Assembly: GCA_002412885.1 (NCBI GenBank)
Contig: DHVX01000064.1
Coordinates: 1 to 64,000, forward strand
Source of the DNA: Bacteroidales bacterium UBA5197
GTDB lineage: Bacteria; Bacteroidota; Bacteroidia; Bacteroidales; Lentimicrobiaceae
DNA length: 64,000 nucleotides
Direction of reading: 5' to 3'
The notes below the pieces were generated by a model that was not told where the DNA came from, made no database searches, and worked only from the letters and a program-made list of their open reading frames with translations. Within the stretch, counting starts at the first letter, position 1; every line of letters starts with the position of its first letter. Position numbers and translations under genes: made by a program. This document shows, in pieces, positions 16,099 through 23,685 of this stretch.

Positions 16099-17214
16099 TT
16101 AGTGATGCCCGTCAGCATGTGCGTGCTCTTCAGTAGCCATTCCAAAATACAGTGCCGAAAGCAGCGTAAACACATAAGCCTGAATAAATGCCACAAGCAA
16201 TTCGAGCAGGCTGATAAATATTGCGAAGAACACCGATACCACTGAAACTCCGTAACCAAGGGCCGGGCTTATCTTTGCGAAAACAAAAATAAGGCTGATG
16301 AATCCCAGCACGATAATGTGACCGGCGGTAATATTGGCAAACAAACGGATCATCAATACAAAAGGCTTTACCACTGCTCCGGTTATTTCGATAATCGGAA
16401 AGAGGGGAATCGGAAATTTAAGCCACCAGGGCACGCCGGGTGTGTTGAATATGTGCAGCCAATAGGATTTATTGGCACTGAATGATGTCATGAAAAAAGT
16501 AAAGAGGGCAAGCACCATGGTTACTGCAATATTGCCCGTTACATTTGCTCCTCCCGGAAAAAGAGGGATCAATCCGATAAGGTTGGTGAAAAAGATAAAG
16601 AAGAAAATAGTGAGCAAAAAAGGCATAAACCTTTCGTAATGTTTTCCGATGGAGGGCTTTGCAATTTCATCCCTGACGAAGAGAATCAGCGGCTCAAGCA
16701 ATGATTGCAATCCTTTGGGCGCATGGCCGGCAGTTCGTTTGTATGATCGGGCAACAGAAAAGAAAACCAGCAACAGAACAATAAAACTAACAAATACACC
16801 CACAACATTTTTGGTGATTGAAAGATCGACAGGCATTCCCGCTTGGGAATCCGTGGTCATGGTTCCGGGGACAACCTTTACAATTTTTCCCTTATTTCCG
16901 CCTTTGGCAGTTTCAATTTTAAAGCCTTTGTAAGCATCATGCCCGTGGTGAAACTTTGACGAACTGAACAAATGCAGTTTCCCGCCATCAATAAGAATCA
17001 CCGGAAGGGGAATAGAAACATGTGTATGACCCAGGGTAGCAATATGCCATTCGTAGCTGTCAACAATATGATCGATGATCATTACGCCGGCATTAAACTC
17101 CTCTTCGGCTGTTTCTCCATGCGCTGTGGTGTCAGCACTTCCGGTGCTTACGGCAAAAGAGAACAGGGGCAGACTGAAAACCCCCAGAAAAAACAACAGG
17201 TAAAATTTCCTCAT
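16099..17214 (-). CDS. atpB: ATP synthase F0 subunit a
   Basis: 371-residue stator channel subunit. The Bacteroidota form carries a signal peptide (MRKFYLLFFLGVFSLPLFSF) and a periplasmic N-terminal domain before the helices. The catalytic half has the essential Arg in VLMIRLFANITAGHIIVLGF and the terminal helix ELLVAFIQAYVFTLLSALYF. The ATG at 17214 is preferred over an in-frame start 84 bases upstream because it begins the signal peptide. It is the first gene of the operon; atpI-like genes were not seen before it. Confidence 0.94.
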   Translation of the reverse strand: MRKFYLLFFLGVFSLPLFSFAVSTGSADTTAHGETAEEEFNAGVMIIDHIVDSYEWHIATLGHTHVSIPLPVILIDGGKLHLFSSSKFHHGHDAYKGFKIETAKGGNKGKIVKVVPGTMTTDSQAGMPVDLSITKNVVGVFVSFIVLLLVFFSVARSYKRTAGHAPKGLQSLLEPLILFVRDEIAKPSIGKHYERFMPFLLTIFFFIFFTNLIGLIPLFPGGANVTGNIAVTMVLALFTFFMTSFSANKSYWLHIFNTPGVPWWLKFPIPLFPIIEITGAVVKPFVLMIRLFANITAGHIIVLGFISLIFVFAKISPALGYGVSVVSVFFAIFISLLELLVAFIQAYVFTLLSALYFGMATEEHAHADGHH

Positions 17215-17503
17215 TCCAGCTATTAAAACCAATACATAAATAAATTTCAGTAAGCTTTTCGGGCTTGCAATTATAAGAAAAATCAGGCTCCGTTTCACCA
17301 GCCGGCCAAATTATCAATGCTTTCGGAAAATCACTGATTTGCATATGATTTTACCGGGCAATGGCTTAAACAAGAGTTGGTGTAAAATGTTTGCCAGCAT
17401 ACAGATTCTTTGCATCTTTTCCGGTATTACATCCATTTTGGATTACAGGGATCTTATTCACCCAACAGCTCCGGGCAATACTGGCAAAACCGCTAGTCAG
17501 AAA
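17215..17503. other. Intergenic region upstream of the atp operon
   Basis: No convincing gene is seen. On the minus strand TATAATTG at 17275-17268 differs from TAnnTTTG at one position and is a weak candidate promoter for atpB. The plus-strand open frame in this region has no recognisable features. Confidence 0.3.
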
Positions 17504-17920
17504 TCACTCAATTATTTTATTTAATTGATCCGCACACATTACTGCCAGTTTAGAATTTTCGAAATCTTTTAGATTTCTGGTGACTATTATATCAATTTCA
17601 TTTTCTATTGCCGAATAATATTGCAAACCATCCTCAAAGTCTCTAAACTCATTGTCATTTAATGCCAGATTTATTATCTTTTCATCAAGGCTTAAAACCC
17701 TTACCAACAATTTCAACTTTCTCAAAATCTGTTTGGTGTCTTCAGGATTTCTTTGCTTTGAAAGAACATAACTTACATTTGCAATGGAAAGCGCAGATGT
17801 AAAAAGAATTACTTTGCCTCTGTCTGCAAACGAAAATAGTCTCAAAGCATCCTGATTGAATGGTTCTCTATTGGCTAATAAGTCAATAATAATATTTGTA
17901 TCCAGCAGAATATTTTTCAT
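17504..17920 (-). CDS. PIN-domain ribonuclease toxin (VapC-like)
   Basis: 138-residue PIN-domain protein, the probable toxin of a type II pair. The catalytic acidic residues expected for PIN nucleases are visible: D7 in ILLDTNIIID, the central acidic FRDFEDGLQYYSA and the C-terminal DIIVTRNLKDFENS. Such toxins cleave tRNA or other RNA with Mg2+. Its start overlaps the antitoxin stop by four bases, so synthesis is coupled to the antitoxin. Confidence 0.88.
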   Translation of the reverse strand: MKNILLDTNIIIDLLANREPFNQDALRLFSFADRGKVILFTSALSIANVSYVLSKQRNPEDTKQILRKLKLLVRVLSLDEKIINLALNDNEFRDFEDGLQYYSAIENEIDIIVTRNLKDFENSKLAVMCADQLNKIIE

Positions 17921-18162
17921 TTGTACTTTTTGGATAAGTAGTCGGAGTATTCACTTTTATAATTAAAATTGGAGTCGAGATCTATAACCCCACTCAAACT
18001 TTCAACCAAAGGCGTAATTTCGGCATCTTTTTTACTGGATGCTGTTAAAGATTCGAGGTAAGATTCGATCATTTTTGAAAGGCTGATTCTGTTGTTTTGC
18101 GCATAAACCTTTGCCTTTTCAATAACGCTTTTCTTTAAACGTAAAGTTAACTTTGTTTCCAT
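17917..18162 (-). CDS. DUF6364-like antitoxin (ribbon-helix-helix type)
   Basis: 81 residues. The N-terminus METKLTLRLKKSVIEKAKVY followed by AQNNRISLSKMIESYLESL is the ribbon-helix-helix pattern of DNA-binding antitoxins; the acidic C-terminus (LDSNFNYKSEYSDYLSKKYK) would cover the toxin. It is placed first in the operon, four bases overlapping the PIN gene. A perfect palindrome ten bases before its start is the likely operator for autorepression. Confidence 0.8.
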   Translation of the reverse strand: METKLTLRLKKSVIEKAKVYAQNNRISLSKMIESYLESLTASSKKDAEITPLVESLSGVIDLDSNFNYKSEYSDYLSKKYK

Positions 18163-18171
18163 AGCATACTG

Positions 18172-18185
18172 TTTGTACGTACAAA
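18172..18185 (-). promoter_or_regulatory. Perfect 14-bp palindrome, probable antitoxin operator
   Basis: TTTGTACGTACAAA is its own reverse complement. It lies immediately upstream of the antitoxin ATG (18162), where the complex of antitoxin and toxin would bind to repress its own promoter. Confidence 0.65.
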
Positions 18186-18316
18186 ATTAATCATTTTATA
18201 CGTCCAAGTCAAGTAATTGAAAATAATTTATCCCCAGCTAATTAAAGAATTGTCGAATCTCCGGCATTAATCTATTTTTTGCTGACAAACAGATAAGGTG
18301 ATGTGGTGGTGAAGTG

Positions 18317-18324
18317 TATCTTTG
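18317..18324 (+). promoter_or_regulatory. -7 promoter element upstream of tadA
   Basis: TATCTTTG at 18317-18324 followed by C matches TAnnTTTGC. It would give a leader of roughly 120 bases that contains a REP-like repeat (18349-18364) and the palindrome CGCACGTGCG near 18387. Confidence 0.5.
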
Positions 18325-18347
18325 CATGTAGAAAAGTGAATCAAATA

Positions 18348-18372
18348 TCCTTCGACTCCGCTCAGGATGACT
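18348..18372 (+). repeat. REP-like repeat fragment
   Basis: The core TTCGACTCCGCTCA seen here recurs at 18961 and 19083 and, inverted with one or two changes, at 20738 and 20775. It is a dispersed element of the kind seen scattered in Bacteroidota intergenic regions. Confidence 0.6.
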
Positions 18373-18448
18373 GTCAGTCTGAGTTTCGCACGTGCGGGAA
18401 GACAATATTCCTTGACTAATCGACATAGAAATTACGATACATATTCCC

Positions 18449-18898
18449 ATGGAACTGCAACCCAAAACCTCCGACCTGCACTTTATGCGTGAAGCATACA
18501 ACGAGGCACTTATCGCGCTGAAGAGGGACGAAGTTCCGGTTGGCGCAGTGATTGTAAGCCAGGGCCGGATAATTGCCCGCGGACACAACCTCACCGAAGC
18601 CTTGAACGATGCAACCGCCCATGCCGAAATGCAGGCGTTTACTTCTGCAGCTAATCACATAGGAGGCAAGTATCTGAATGAATGTACTTTGTATGTAACC
18701 CTGGAACCTTGCCCAATGTGCGCCGCTGCTTCATTGTGGCTGCAATTGGGTGAAATTGTTTATGGCGCCGCTGATCCCAAACGGGGTTATTCGACACTGG
18801 ATGCAAATCTGCTGCATCCCAAAACCAAAGTGCGGGGAGGAATAATGGCTGAGGAGTGTGGAAAATTGATGACAGATTTCTTTAAGAAAAAAAGGTGA
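18449..18898 (+). CDS. tadA: tRNA adenosine(34) deaminase / nucleoside deaminase
   Basis: 149-residue zinc-dependent deaminase that converts A34 of tRNA-Arg(ACG) to inosine. The active site is complete: H58 and E60 in HAE and C88/C91 in PCPMC. The family blocks RDEVPVGAVIV and AADPKRGYSTL are also present. The basic C-terminal helix (KLMTDFFKKKR) fits TadA. Guanine deaminases share the fold, but length and the PVGAV motif favour TadA. It stands alone, flanked by repeat elements. Confidence 0.9.
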   Translation: MELQPKTSDLHFMREAYNEALIALKRDEVPVGAVIVSQGRIIARGHNLTEALNDATAHAEMQAFTSAANHIGGKYLNECTLYVTLEPCPMCAAASLWLQLGEIVYGAADPKRGYSTLDANLLHPKTKVRGGIMAEECGKLMTDFFKKKR

Positions 18899-18957
18899 AA
18901 TCCACTAAAAAGCTCTTCAGGGGTAAATAAAAACAGGCTGTCTCAACAATCAAAAAA

Positions 18958-19211
18958 GGCTTCGACTCCGCTCAGCCTGACATCGCCTGACCTCTGATGG
19001 TCAATCCATTGTCATATTGAGTTGTAACTCAAATAAAATTGAGTATAATGCGGAGATGACAGCAGATCAGGCGTTTAAACACTTCGACTCCGCTCAGTGT
19101 GACATTCGTGTATTGGTAACATTGTTTCTTTTAAATTACACTTTTTCAGCCACTTACAATGTCATGCTGAGTTGTAACTCAAAAAAAATTGAGCATAATG
19201 CGGAGATGACA
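18958..19211 (+). repeat. REP-like repeat cluster with two 51-bp near-identical units
   Basis: Two 51-bp units at 19011-19061 and 19161-19211 differ at only four positions and lie 150 bases apart. Each begins GTCAT and ends ATGACA, so the unit ends are inverted copies, and each contains the palindrome TGAGTTGTAACTCA. Copies of TTCGACTCCGCTCA are interspersed at 18961 and 19083. No gene is credible in this stretch. The right end of the second unit abuts the IS110 element. Confidence 0.8.
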
Positions 19212-19418
19212 TACGGAAACTAGCTACCTTAGCGATAAGATCTTCACAGTTTGACCGTTGTAAGCTTAGTGTTTTTTACCTGTTGCTGAGTATGGTTCCA
19301 AAAGATTGAGGCATAATGCATGGTACTTCCTTTAGGGGAATGTCCGATTGGTAGCTTGCCAACGTATAGTTTACAATGCCCTTTTGGGTGTAGATCTTTA
19401 TCATTAAAAACCTTGATT
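19212..19418 (+). ncRNA. Candidate IS110 bridge RNA region (non-coding left end)
   Basis: About 200 bases without a credible gene precede the transposase ATG at 19419. In the IS110 subgroup this left end encodes the bridge RNA, whose loops pair with target and donor DNA. Position and length fit. The secondary structure was not computed, so this is a positional inference only. Confidence 0.45.
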
Positions 19419-20725
19419 ATGAAAAAGATCAGAACCAATGTTGCCGGCATCGATATTGGTGCCAAAAGGGTATTTACATCCATTGAAGGACAACCGGTTG
19501 TCAGTCATTTAACCTTTACAGGAGATTTTCTTGTGCTACGCGATCTATTGTTAAAACACAACGTTACAACAGCGGCAATGGAAGCAACCGGGGTTTATTG
19601 GGTTATTTTATATGAGATATTGGAAAAAGCCGGGATCGATGTTTGGCTTGTTGATGGTCGCCAAACCAAACAAGTCCCTGGACGTAAAACCGATGTCAAG
19701 GATTGCCAATGGATACAGGAACTTCACAGTTATGGATTACTTAACCGGTGTTTGATAGTTGATGCCGACATTAAGGAACTAAGAAGTTACTTGCGTCTGA
19801 GAGAAGACCACATTAGCAGTTCCACGATGCATATTAACCATATGCAAAAAGCATTGACATTGATGAACATCAGGCTCAAAGAAGTATTGAACCAAATACA
19901 CGGAGCAAGCGGTATTGCGATAATCGAGGCAATCCTCAATGGAGTGAGGGACAAAAATGTTCTCGTAAATCTTTGCCACCAAAGTGTCTTGAAGAATAAG
20001 AAAGACCTAATTCTTAAAGCACTGGAAGGTAGATACACTGACGCAAGCCTTTTTGCATTGAAACAAGCATATGAAGGCTATAAGTTTTATCTCAGTCAGA
20101 TCGAAGAATGTGATAAGAGAATCAGCGTTGTTATCAACAAGATTGGCCAATCTGGCGAGGGCCAGGATGAAAAAAAAAACGGAAAGCGATACGACACCAT
20201 AAACCAGCTGTAGCAAAACTAGCACCAAACCTGATCAATATTTTCGGAGGGAAAGATGCCACCGTTATCTCTGGAATCACAGATTACACATGGATGCAAC
20301 TGCTTTCAGAAACTGGTCGGGATCTATCTAAATGGCCAACAGAAAAGCATTATACCAGCTGGCTAGGTTTGTCCCCAGGTCAGAATAATTCTGGGAAAAT
20401 GCACAGGAATGCCAAAAAGAAAGTGCGTCCAAGAGCAGGACAAATATTTAGGATTATTGCTCAAGGCTTGATAAACAGCAAGGATATCGCCCTTGGGGCT
20501 TTCGGTCGCAGACTAAAGGGTAAGAAAGGACCACGAATAGCAATAAAAGCAATGGCCCGCAAAACGGCAGTGCTATATTGGAGAGTGATGGTGAAAGGTC
20601 TAGACTTTGCAGAAAAAGGCATCAAAAATTACGAAGAACAAATGATGTTAAATAAGTTGAAAACACTAAACAGACTTGTCAAAGAACTCAATATGAAAAT
20701 GCCTGAAAATGCGAACGTTACATAA
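19419..20725 (+). CDS. IS110-family DEDD transposase, split by a -1 frameshift
   Basis: The N-terminal RuvC-like DEDD domain has Asp in NVAGIDIGAKRVF, Glu in TAAMEATGVYW and two Asp in RKTDVKDCQWI. The first frame stops at 20213. The C-terminal Transposase_20 domain (GITDYTWMQL, YTSWLGLSPGQNNSGKMHRN) continues in the -1 frame through 20725. A run of ten A at 20170-20179 lies where the frames exchange, and reading one base back there gives a continuous protein of about 435 residues, normal for the family. The shift may be a decay mutation, transcriptional slippage or a sequencing error. An upstream in-frame ATG at 19320 would lie within the presumed bridge RNA region and is not preferred. Confidence 0.82.
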
Positions 20726-20728
20726 TCT

Positions 20729-20790
20729 GTCATTGGTAGCGGAGTCGAAGCACAAAACGACAATCTGTCATTGGTAGCGAAGTCGAAATA
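20729..20790 (+). repeat. REP-like repeats right of the IS110 element
   Basis: Two tandem copies of CTGTCATTGGTAGCGGAGTC-type sequence (second copy with GCGAAG) lie 36 bases apart. They are inverted versions of the TTCGACTCCGCTCA repeats on the other side of the IS. Confidence 0.7.
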
Positions 20791-20835
20791 TAGACAATCC
20801 GAGATTGCCTCATTTTTTATTCAGATCAAAAACCG

Positions 20836-21936
20836 TTATACCGGAGCCAGAATCTCTTCCAGTTTCTTATGCAGTTCTTCACCACGCAGGTTTCGGGCGA
20901 TGATAATGCCATCCTTATCTAACAGTACACTTGAAGGAATCGAATTAACGCCGTAAAGTTTGGCAGCAGCATTCTGCCAGTATTGAAGATCGGAAACATG
21001 TGTCCAGGTAAGTTTATCATCGGCAATGGCTTTCATCCATGACTCCTTTTCGCGGTCAAGAGAAACACCAAGTACATCAAAACCAAGATCTTTATACTTA
21101 TTGTAAGCAGCAACTACATTGGGGTTTTCGGCACGGCAGGGTCCACACCATGCAGCCCAGAAATCAACCAACAAAACTTTTCCTTTCAATTGTGAAAGCG
21201 AAACCGGATTGCCATTCAGGTCATTCATGGTAAAATCAGGCGCAGGTTTGCCTATGGCTACATTCTGAAGTGTAACAATCCTATCGCTGAACATTTTTGC
21301 AAAGCTGGAACCCAGCACTTTTTTATCGAGGGATGCCAGAACCTTCTCCATTTCGTCAAGTTCCATAATGTATGCATGGCGAATGGCTACATAAGGAGCA
21401 ACAAATGAAGTGTTGTTGGCCTTGATGAAGTTCATAATCTCTTCCTTTTGAATTACATCGTTGGCTTCGATATCCTTTTCAAGTTGATTCATTTTTGCGG
21501 TATCGGCCATGCGATTGGCTTCATTATAAGCTGTATAAAGGCCAATTTCAACACTGCGTTGCTTTTCAACCAGAGTCAGATAATCGCGATAAAGCTTGTC
21601 AGAAGCGGAACCGCTTACTTTCGGGCTCATTAAACTATCGGTGTGAAAATCGATTTTAATGGTAGCTGCTTCATTGAAAAATCCGGTAAACCTGCTTTCA
21701 TCAAGCCCGATGTAGTAAAGATCAGCATCGGTAATTTTTCCGGTGAATTTGAATTTCCCATCCTCAACCTTCGCCGAATCAAGAATTTCGAAGCGGCCAT
21801 CTTTGCTCTTTTGCAGGAATACCTGCTCAACAGTATCGCCCTGGATGGTGCCTTTGATTACATATTCATCGCTTTTGCGCGAATTACAGGAAGCCAGGAT
21901 TACGATGGCCAGTAAACTGAAAATCAGATTTCTCAT
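20836..21936 (-). CDS. TlpA-like thiol-disulfide oxidoreductase lipoprotein with DUF4369 domain
   Basis: 366-residue lipoprotein (signal peptide ending in LASC). Residues about 25-110 form a DUF4369 beta domain (YVIKGTIQGDTVEQVFLQKS), followed by a helical linker. The C-terminal thioredoxin domain starts at GKPAPDFTMNDLNGNPVSL and has the active site WCGPC at about residue 260 (DFWAAWCGPCRAENPNVV) and the cis-Pro loop GVNSIPSSVLLDKDG. It probably reduces or isomerises disulfides in the periplasm, attached to a membrane. This domain pair is very common in Bacteroidota. It is a single gene downstream of the repeat and IS region. Confidence 0.92.
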   Translation of the reverse strand: MRNLIFSLLAIVILASCNSRKSDEYVIKGTIQGDTVEQVFLQKSKDGRFEILDSAKVEDGKFKFTGKITDADLYYIGLDESRFTGFFNEAATIKIDFHTDSLMSPKVSGSASDKLYRDYLTLVEKQRSVEIGLYTAYNEANRMADTAKMNQLEKDIEANDVIQKEEIMNFIKANNTSFVAPYVAIRHAYIMELDEMEKVLASLDKKVLGSSFAKMFSDRIVTLQNVAIGKPAPDFTMNDLNGNPVSLSQLKGKVLLVDFWAAWCGPCRAENPNVVAAYNKYKDLGFDVLGVSLDREKESWMKAIADDKLTWTHVSDLQYWQNAAAKLYGVNSIPSSVLLDKDGIIIARNLRGEELHKKLEEILAPV

Positions 21937-22129
21937 TTTTGTGATTTGTAAAGATTAGGCTTCAAAGGTAAGCATAATTGAATTTAAGCGACAAATTTTT
22001 GATTTCCCGCGATAATAGCCATGCGTAAAAAGATAGTGTAACTTTGAAAGGGATGACGGAAAAAAGGAGACCATTCAACCAGATGGCTCTACTTTGTAGC
22101 CTTGATAGAAGATTTTCAAAATAATTTTG

Positions 22130-22137
22130 TAAATTTG
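22130..22137 (+). promoter_or_regulatory. -7 promoter element of the HTH-MNT/HEPN pair
   Basis: TAAATTTG at 22130-22137 is a TAnnTTTG match, 30 bases before the ATG at 22168. A TTG at 22102-22104 lies 25 bases upstream, a bit far. It supports the start at 22168 rather than the TTG at 22102. Confidence 0.45.
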
Positions 22138-22167
22138 ACAAATACATTCAAAAAAGAATTGTTCAAA

Positions 22168-22758
22168 ATGGACAGCTTAGGCAAAACAATAAGAAAACTA
22201 CGCGTAGAAAATAAATTGCCGCTTCGGACAGTGGCGGCATTCCTTGACATCGATCAGGCAATTTTAAGCAAGATTGAGAGAGGACAGCGCAATGCAAGCC
22301 GCGAACAGGTGATAAAACTTGCTGAGTTTTTTAAGGCAAATAAAAATGAATTGCTTGTTTTCTGGCTGTCTGACAAGCTGATGTATGAAGTTGCAGATGA
22401 AGAGTTTGCGATTGAAGCTTTGCAGCTGGCGGAAGAAAAAGTAAGTTATGGAGCAAAGACTGAAACAGATCTATCAGAAACCATCCATTTAATAAAAAAA
22501 ATATTGAAAGATGACGGAAGGGTTTCTGCCGCGTGGCTTTTTGGTTCGTTAGCCAGAGGTGAAGATCAACATGGCAGTGATGTTGATATAATGGTAGAAA
22601 TGAACAGCAATAAAAGCTACTCCATGTTTGATTTGCTGGACATTGCCTTTCTGATAGAGCAAAAGATCAAGCGAAGAGTTGACCTCGTAGAAAAAGGATA
22701 TTTGAAAGACTTCGCCAACCATTCAGTGACCAACGATTTAATTAAGATTTATGGATAA
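22168..22758 (+). CDS. HTH-MNT fusion antitoxin (XRE domain plus minimal nucleotidyltransferase)
   Basis: 196 residues in two domains. Residues 1-60 are an XRE-type helix-turn-helix (LGKTIRKLRVENKLPLRTVA, ILSKIERGQRNAS). Residues about 100-196 are a minimal nucleotidyltransferase with the catalytic pattern G126-S127 and D138-x-D140 (GSLARGEDQHGSDVDIMVE). MntA antitoxins of this fold AMPylate a Tyr of their HEPN toxin. The extra HTH would let the same protein repress the operon; this is inference. The reading frame overlaps the HEPN gene by eight bases. Confidence 0.88.
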   Translation: MDSLGKTIRKLRVENKLPLRTVAAFLDIDQAILSKIERGQRNASREQVIKLAEFFKANKNELLVFWLSDKLMYEVADEEFAIEALQLAEEKVSYGAKTETDLSETIHLIKKILKDDGRVSAAWLFGSLARGEDQHGSDVDIMVEMNSNKSYSMFDLLDIAFLIEQKIKRRVDLVEKGYLKDFANHSVTNDLIKIYG

Positions 22759-23089
22759 ACCAACACCTAAAGAAAGAGTTGAAAGTATTCTCAACGCTAT
22801 TCGGTTAATAAGGCAGTTTGTTGAAGATGAGGACGAGATTTCTTTTTCGAAGGATATTAAATTGCAAAGTGCAGTACAATATCAGTTCCTGATTATTGGA
22901 GAAGCCATAAGGCACATTGATGATGAAATTTTAGCCAAATACAATTATCCATGGCACATACCCCGCTCGTTCCGAAATTTTATTATTCATGTGTACCACG
23001 GTATAAAAGTGGAAAGGATTTATTATGCAACGCAGGATTTAAATGAATTGGAAGAACAAATAAACAGGATACTTACAAATGAATTTTAA
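22751..23089 (+). CDS. hepT: HEPN-domain toxin (HepT/DUF86)
   Basis: 112-residue helical RNase toxin. The HEPN active-site signature RX4HXY is exact: R75, H80 and Y82 in RNFIIHVY. In characterised HepT proteins the Tyr is the site AMPylated by MntA, so the target residue for the upstream antitoxin is present. Other family blocks are QSAVQYQFLIIGEAIRHI and a C-terminal GIKVERIYYATQ. The eight-base overlap with the antitoxin indicates coupled translation. Confidence 0.9.
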   Translation: MDKPTPKERVESILNAIRLIRQFVEDEDEISFSKDIKLQSAVQYQFLIIGEAIRHIDDEILAKYNYPWHIPRSFRNFIIHVYHGIKVERIYYATQDLNELEEQINRILTNEF

Positions 23090-23242
23090 TTAAACTTACA
23101 CTTCATTTCAAAGAAAAACTTTCGTGCAAAACAACCACTTGATGATAAAATACCATTATTCGGTGACAAAATAAACTGAATTTACCCGATCAATGAGCGC
23201 ACATTCAAGCTTACGGGAAGCCTATCCTTATTGCTGGCTTTA

Positions 23243-23680
23243 TCATTCTTCCACTTCCTGCCCCATATTATTAATAGCTGTTCTCACTATTTTACCCTCC
23301 TCATAAAACTTCCATTTGCCATGCCAGCAGTAACGGATTTCCAAAGGGTCGTAAATCATTAATGCTTCACCTTTTCGTTCTTTTTTGCCTTTTTCATCAT
23401 AGTAAGTTACAATCATACGGCCATCCTTAAAAGCCCTGAATCTGAGCCACTTCTTGCCGTCTTCGTTGTAATACCTGTTTAATCCGAACTCTCTTCCATT
23501 TTTAAACCGCAGTTTGTTCATGGGAATTTTCTTTGCTTCGTCCCAATGGTAAATCCATCGGCCATGGCGCAGTCCTTCCTTATTGTATTGGTTAATTTTG
23601 CAAAGCCCCGGCCAGGATGCCAGGGCTTCTATATTAAAAGTGAAAAAAGTCAGAAAAATAAACAAATGACGCAACTTCAT
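23243..23680 (-). CDS. Exported protein with YwqK/MORN-like repeats
   Basis: 145 residues with a signal peptide (MKLRHLFIFLTFFTFNIEAL). The mature part contains short Gly/Trp/Tyr-rich units such as KEGLRHGRWIYHWDE, NGREFGLNRYYNEDGKKW, MIVTYYDEKGKKE and WHGKWKFYEEGKIV, resembling the YwqK antitoxin-type or MORN repeat. Function is unknown. An upstream GTG at 23689 would overlap the stop of the M56 gene by four bases, so the gene is probably translated together with it and may be part of the BlaI/M56 regulated operon. The ATG at 23680 gives the better signal peptide. Confidence 0.6.
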   Translation of the reverse strand: MKLRHLFIFLTFFTFNIEALASWPGLCKINQYNKEGLRHGRWIYHWDEAKKIPMNKLRFKNGREFGLNRYYNEDGKKWLRFRAFKDGRMIVTYYDEKGKKERKGEALMIYDPLEIRYCWHGKWKFYEEGKIVRTAINNMGQEVEE

Positions 23681-23685
23681 AACTT

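Larger units (their letters stand above)
19212..20726 (+). mobile_element. IS110-family element inserted among REP-like repeats
   Basis: The element consists of a non-coding left end of about 200 bases, a transposase gene and a very short right end, the layout of the IS110 subgroup. It lacks terminal inverted repeats, as expected for the family. Its flanks are both REP-like: GCGGAGATGACA immediately left and TGTCATTGGTAGCGGAGTCG immediately right. Exact ends are inferred from where the repeats stop and could shift by several bases. Confidence 0.75.

Noticed and set aside
17339..17524. Small frame upstream of the atp operon
   Set aside because: No recognisable features, and it runs into the end of the PIN toxin gene.
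19320..19418. Longer IS110 transposase start at 19320
   Set aside because: The extra 33 residues have no family similarity and lie in the presumed bridge RNA region; the family start is at MKKIRTNVAGID.
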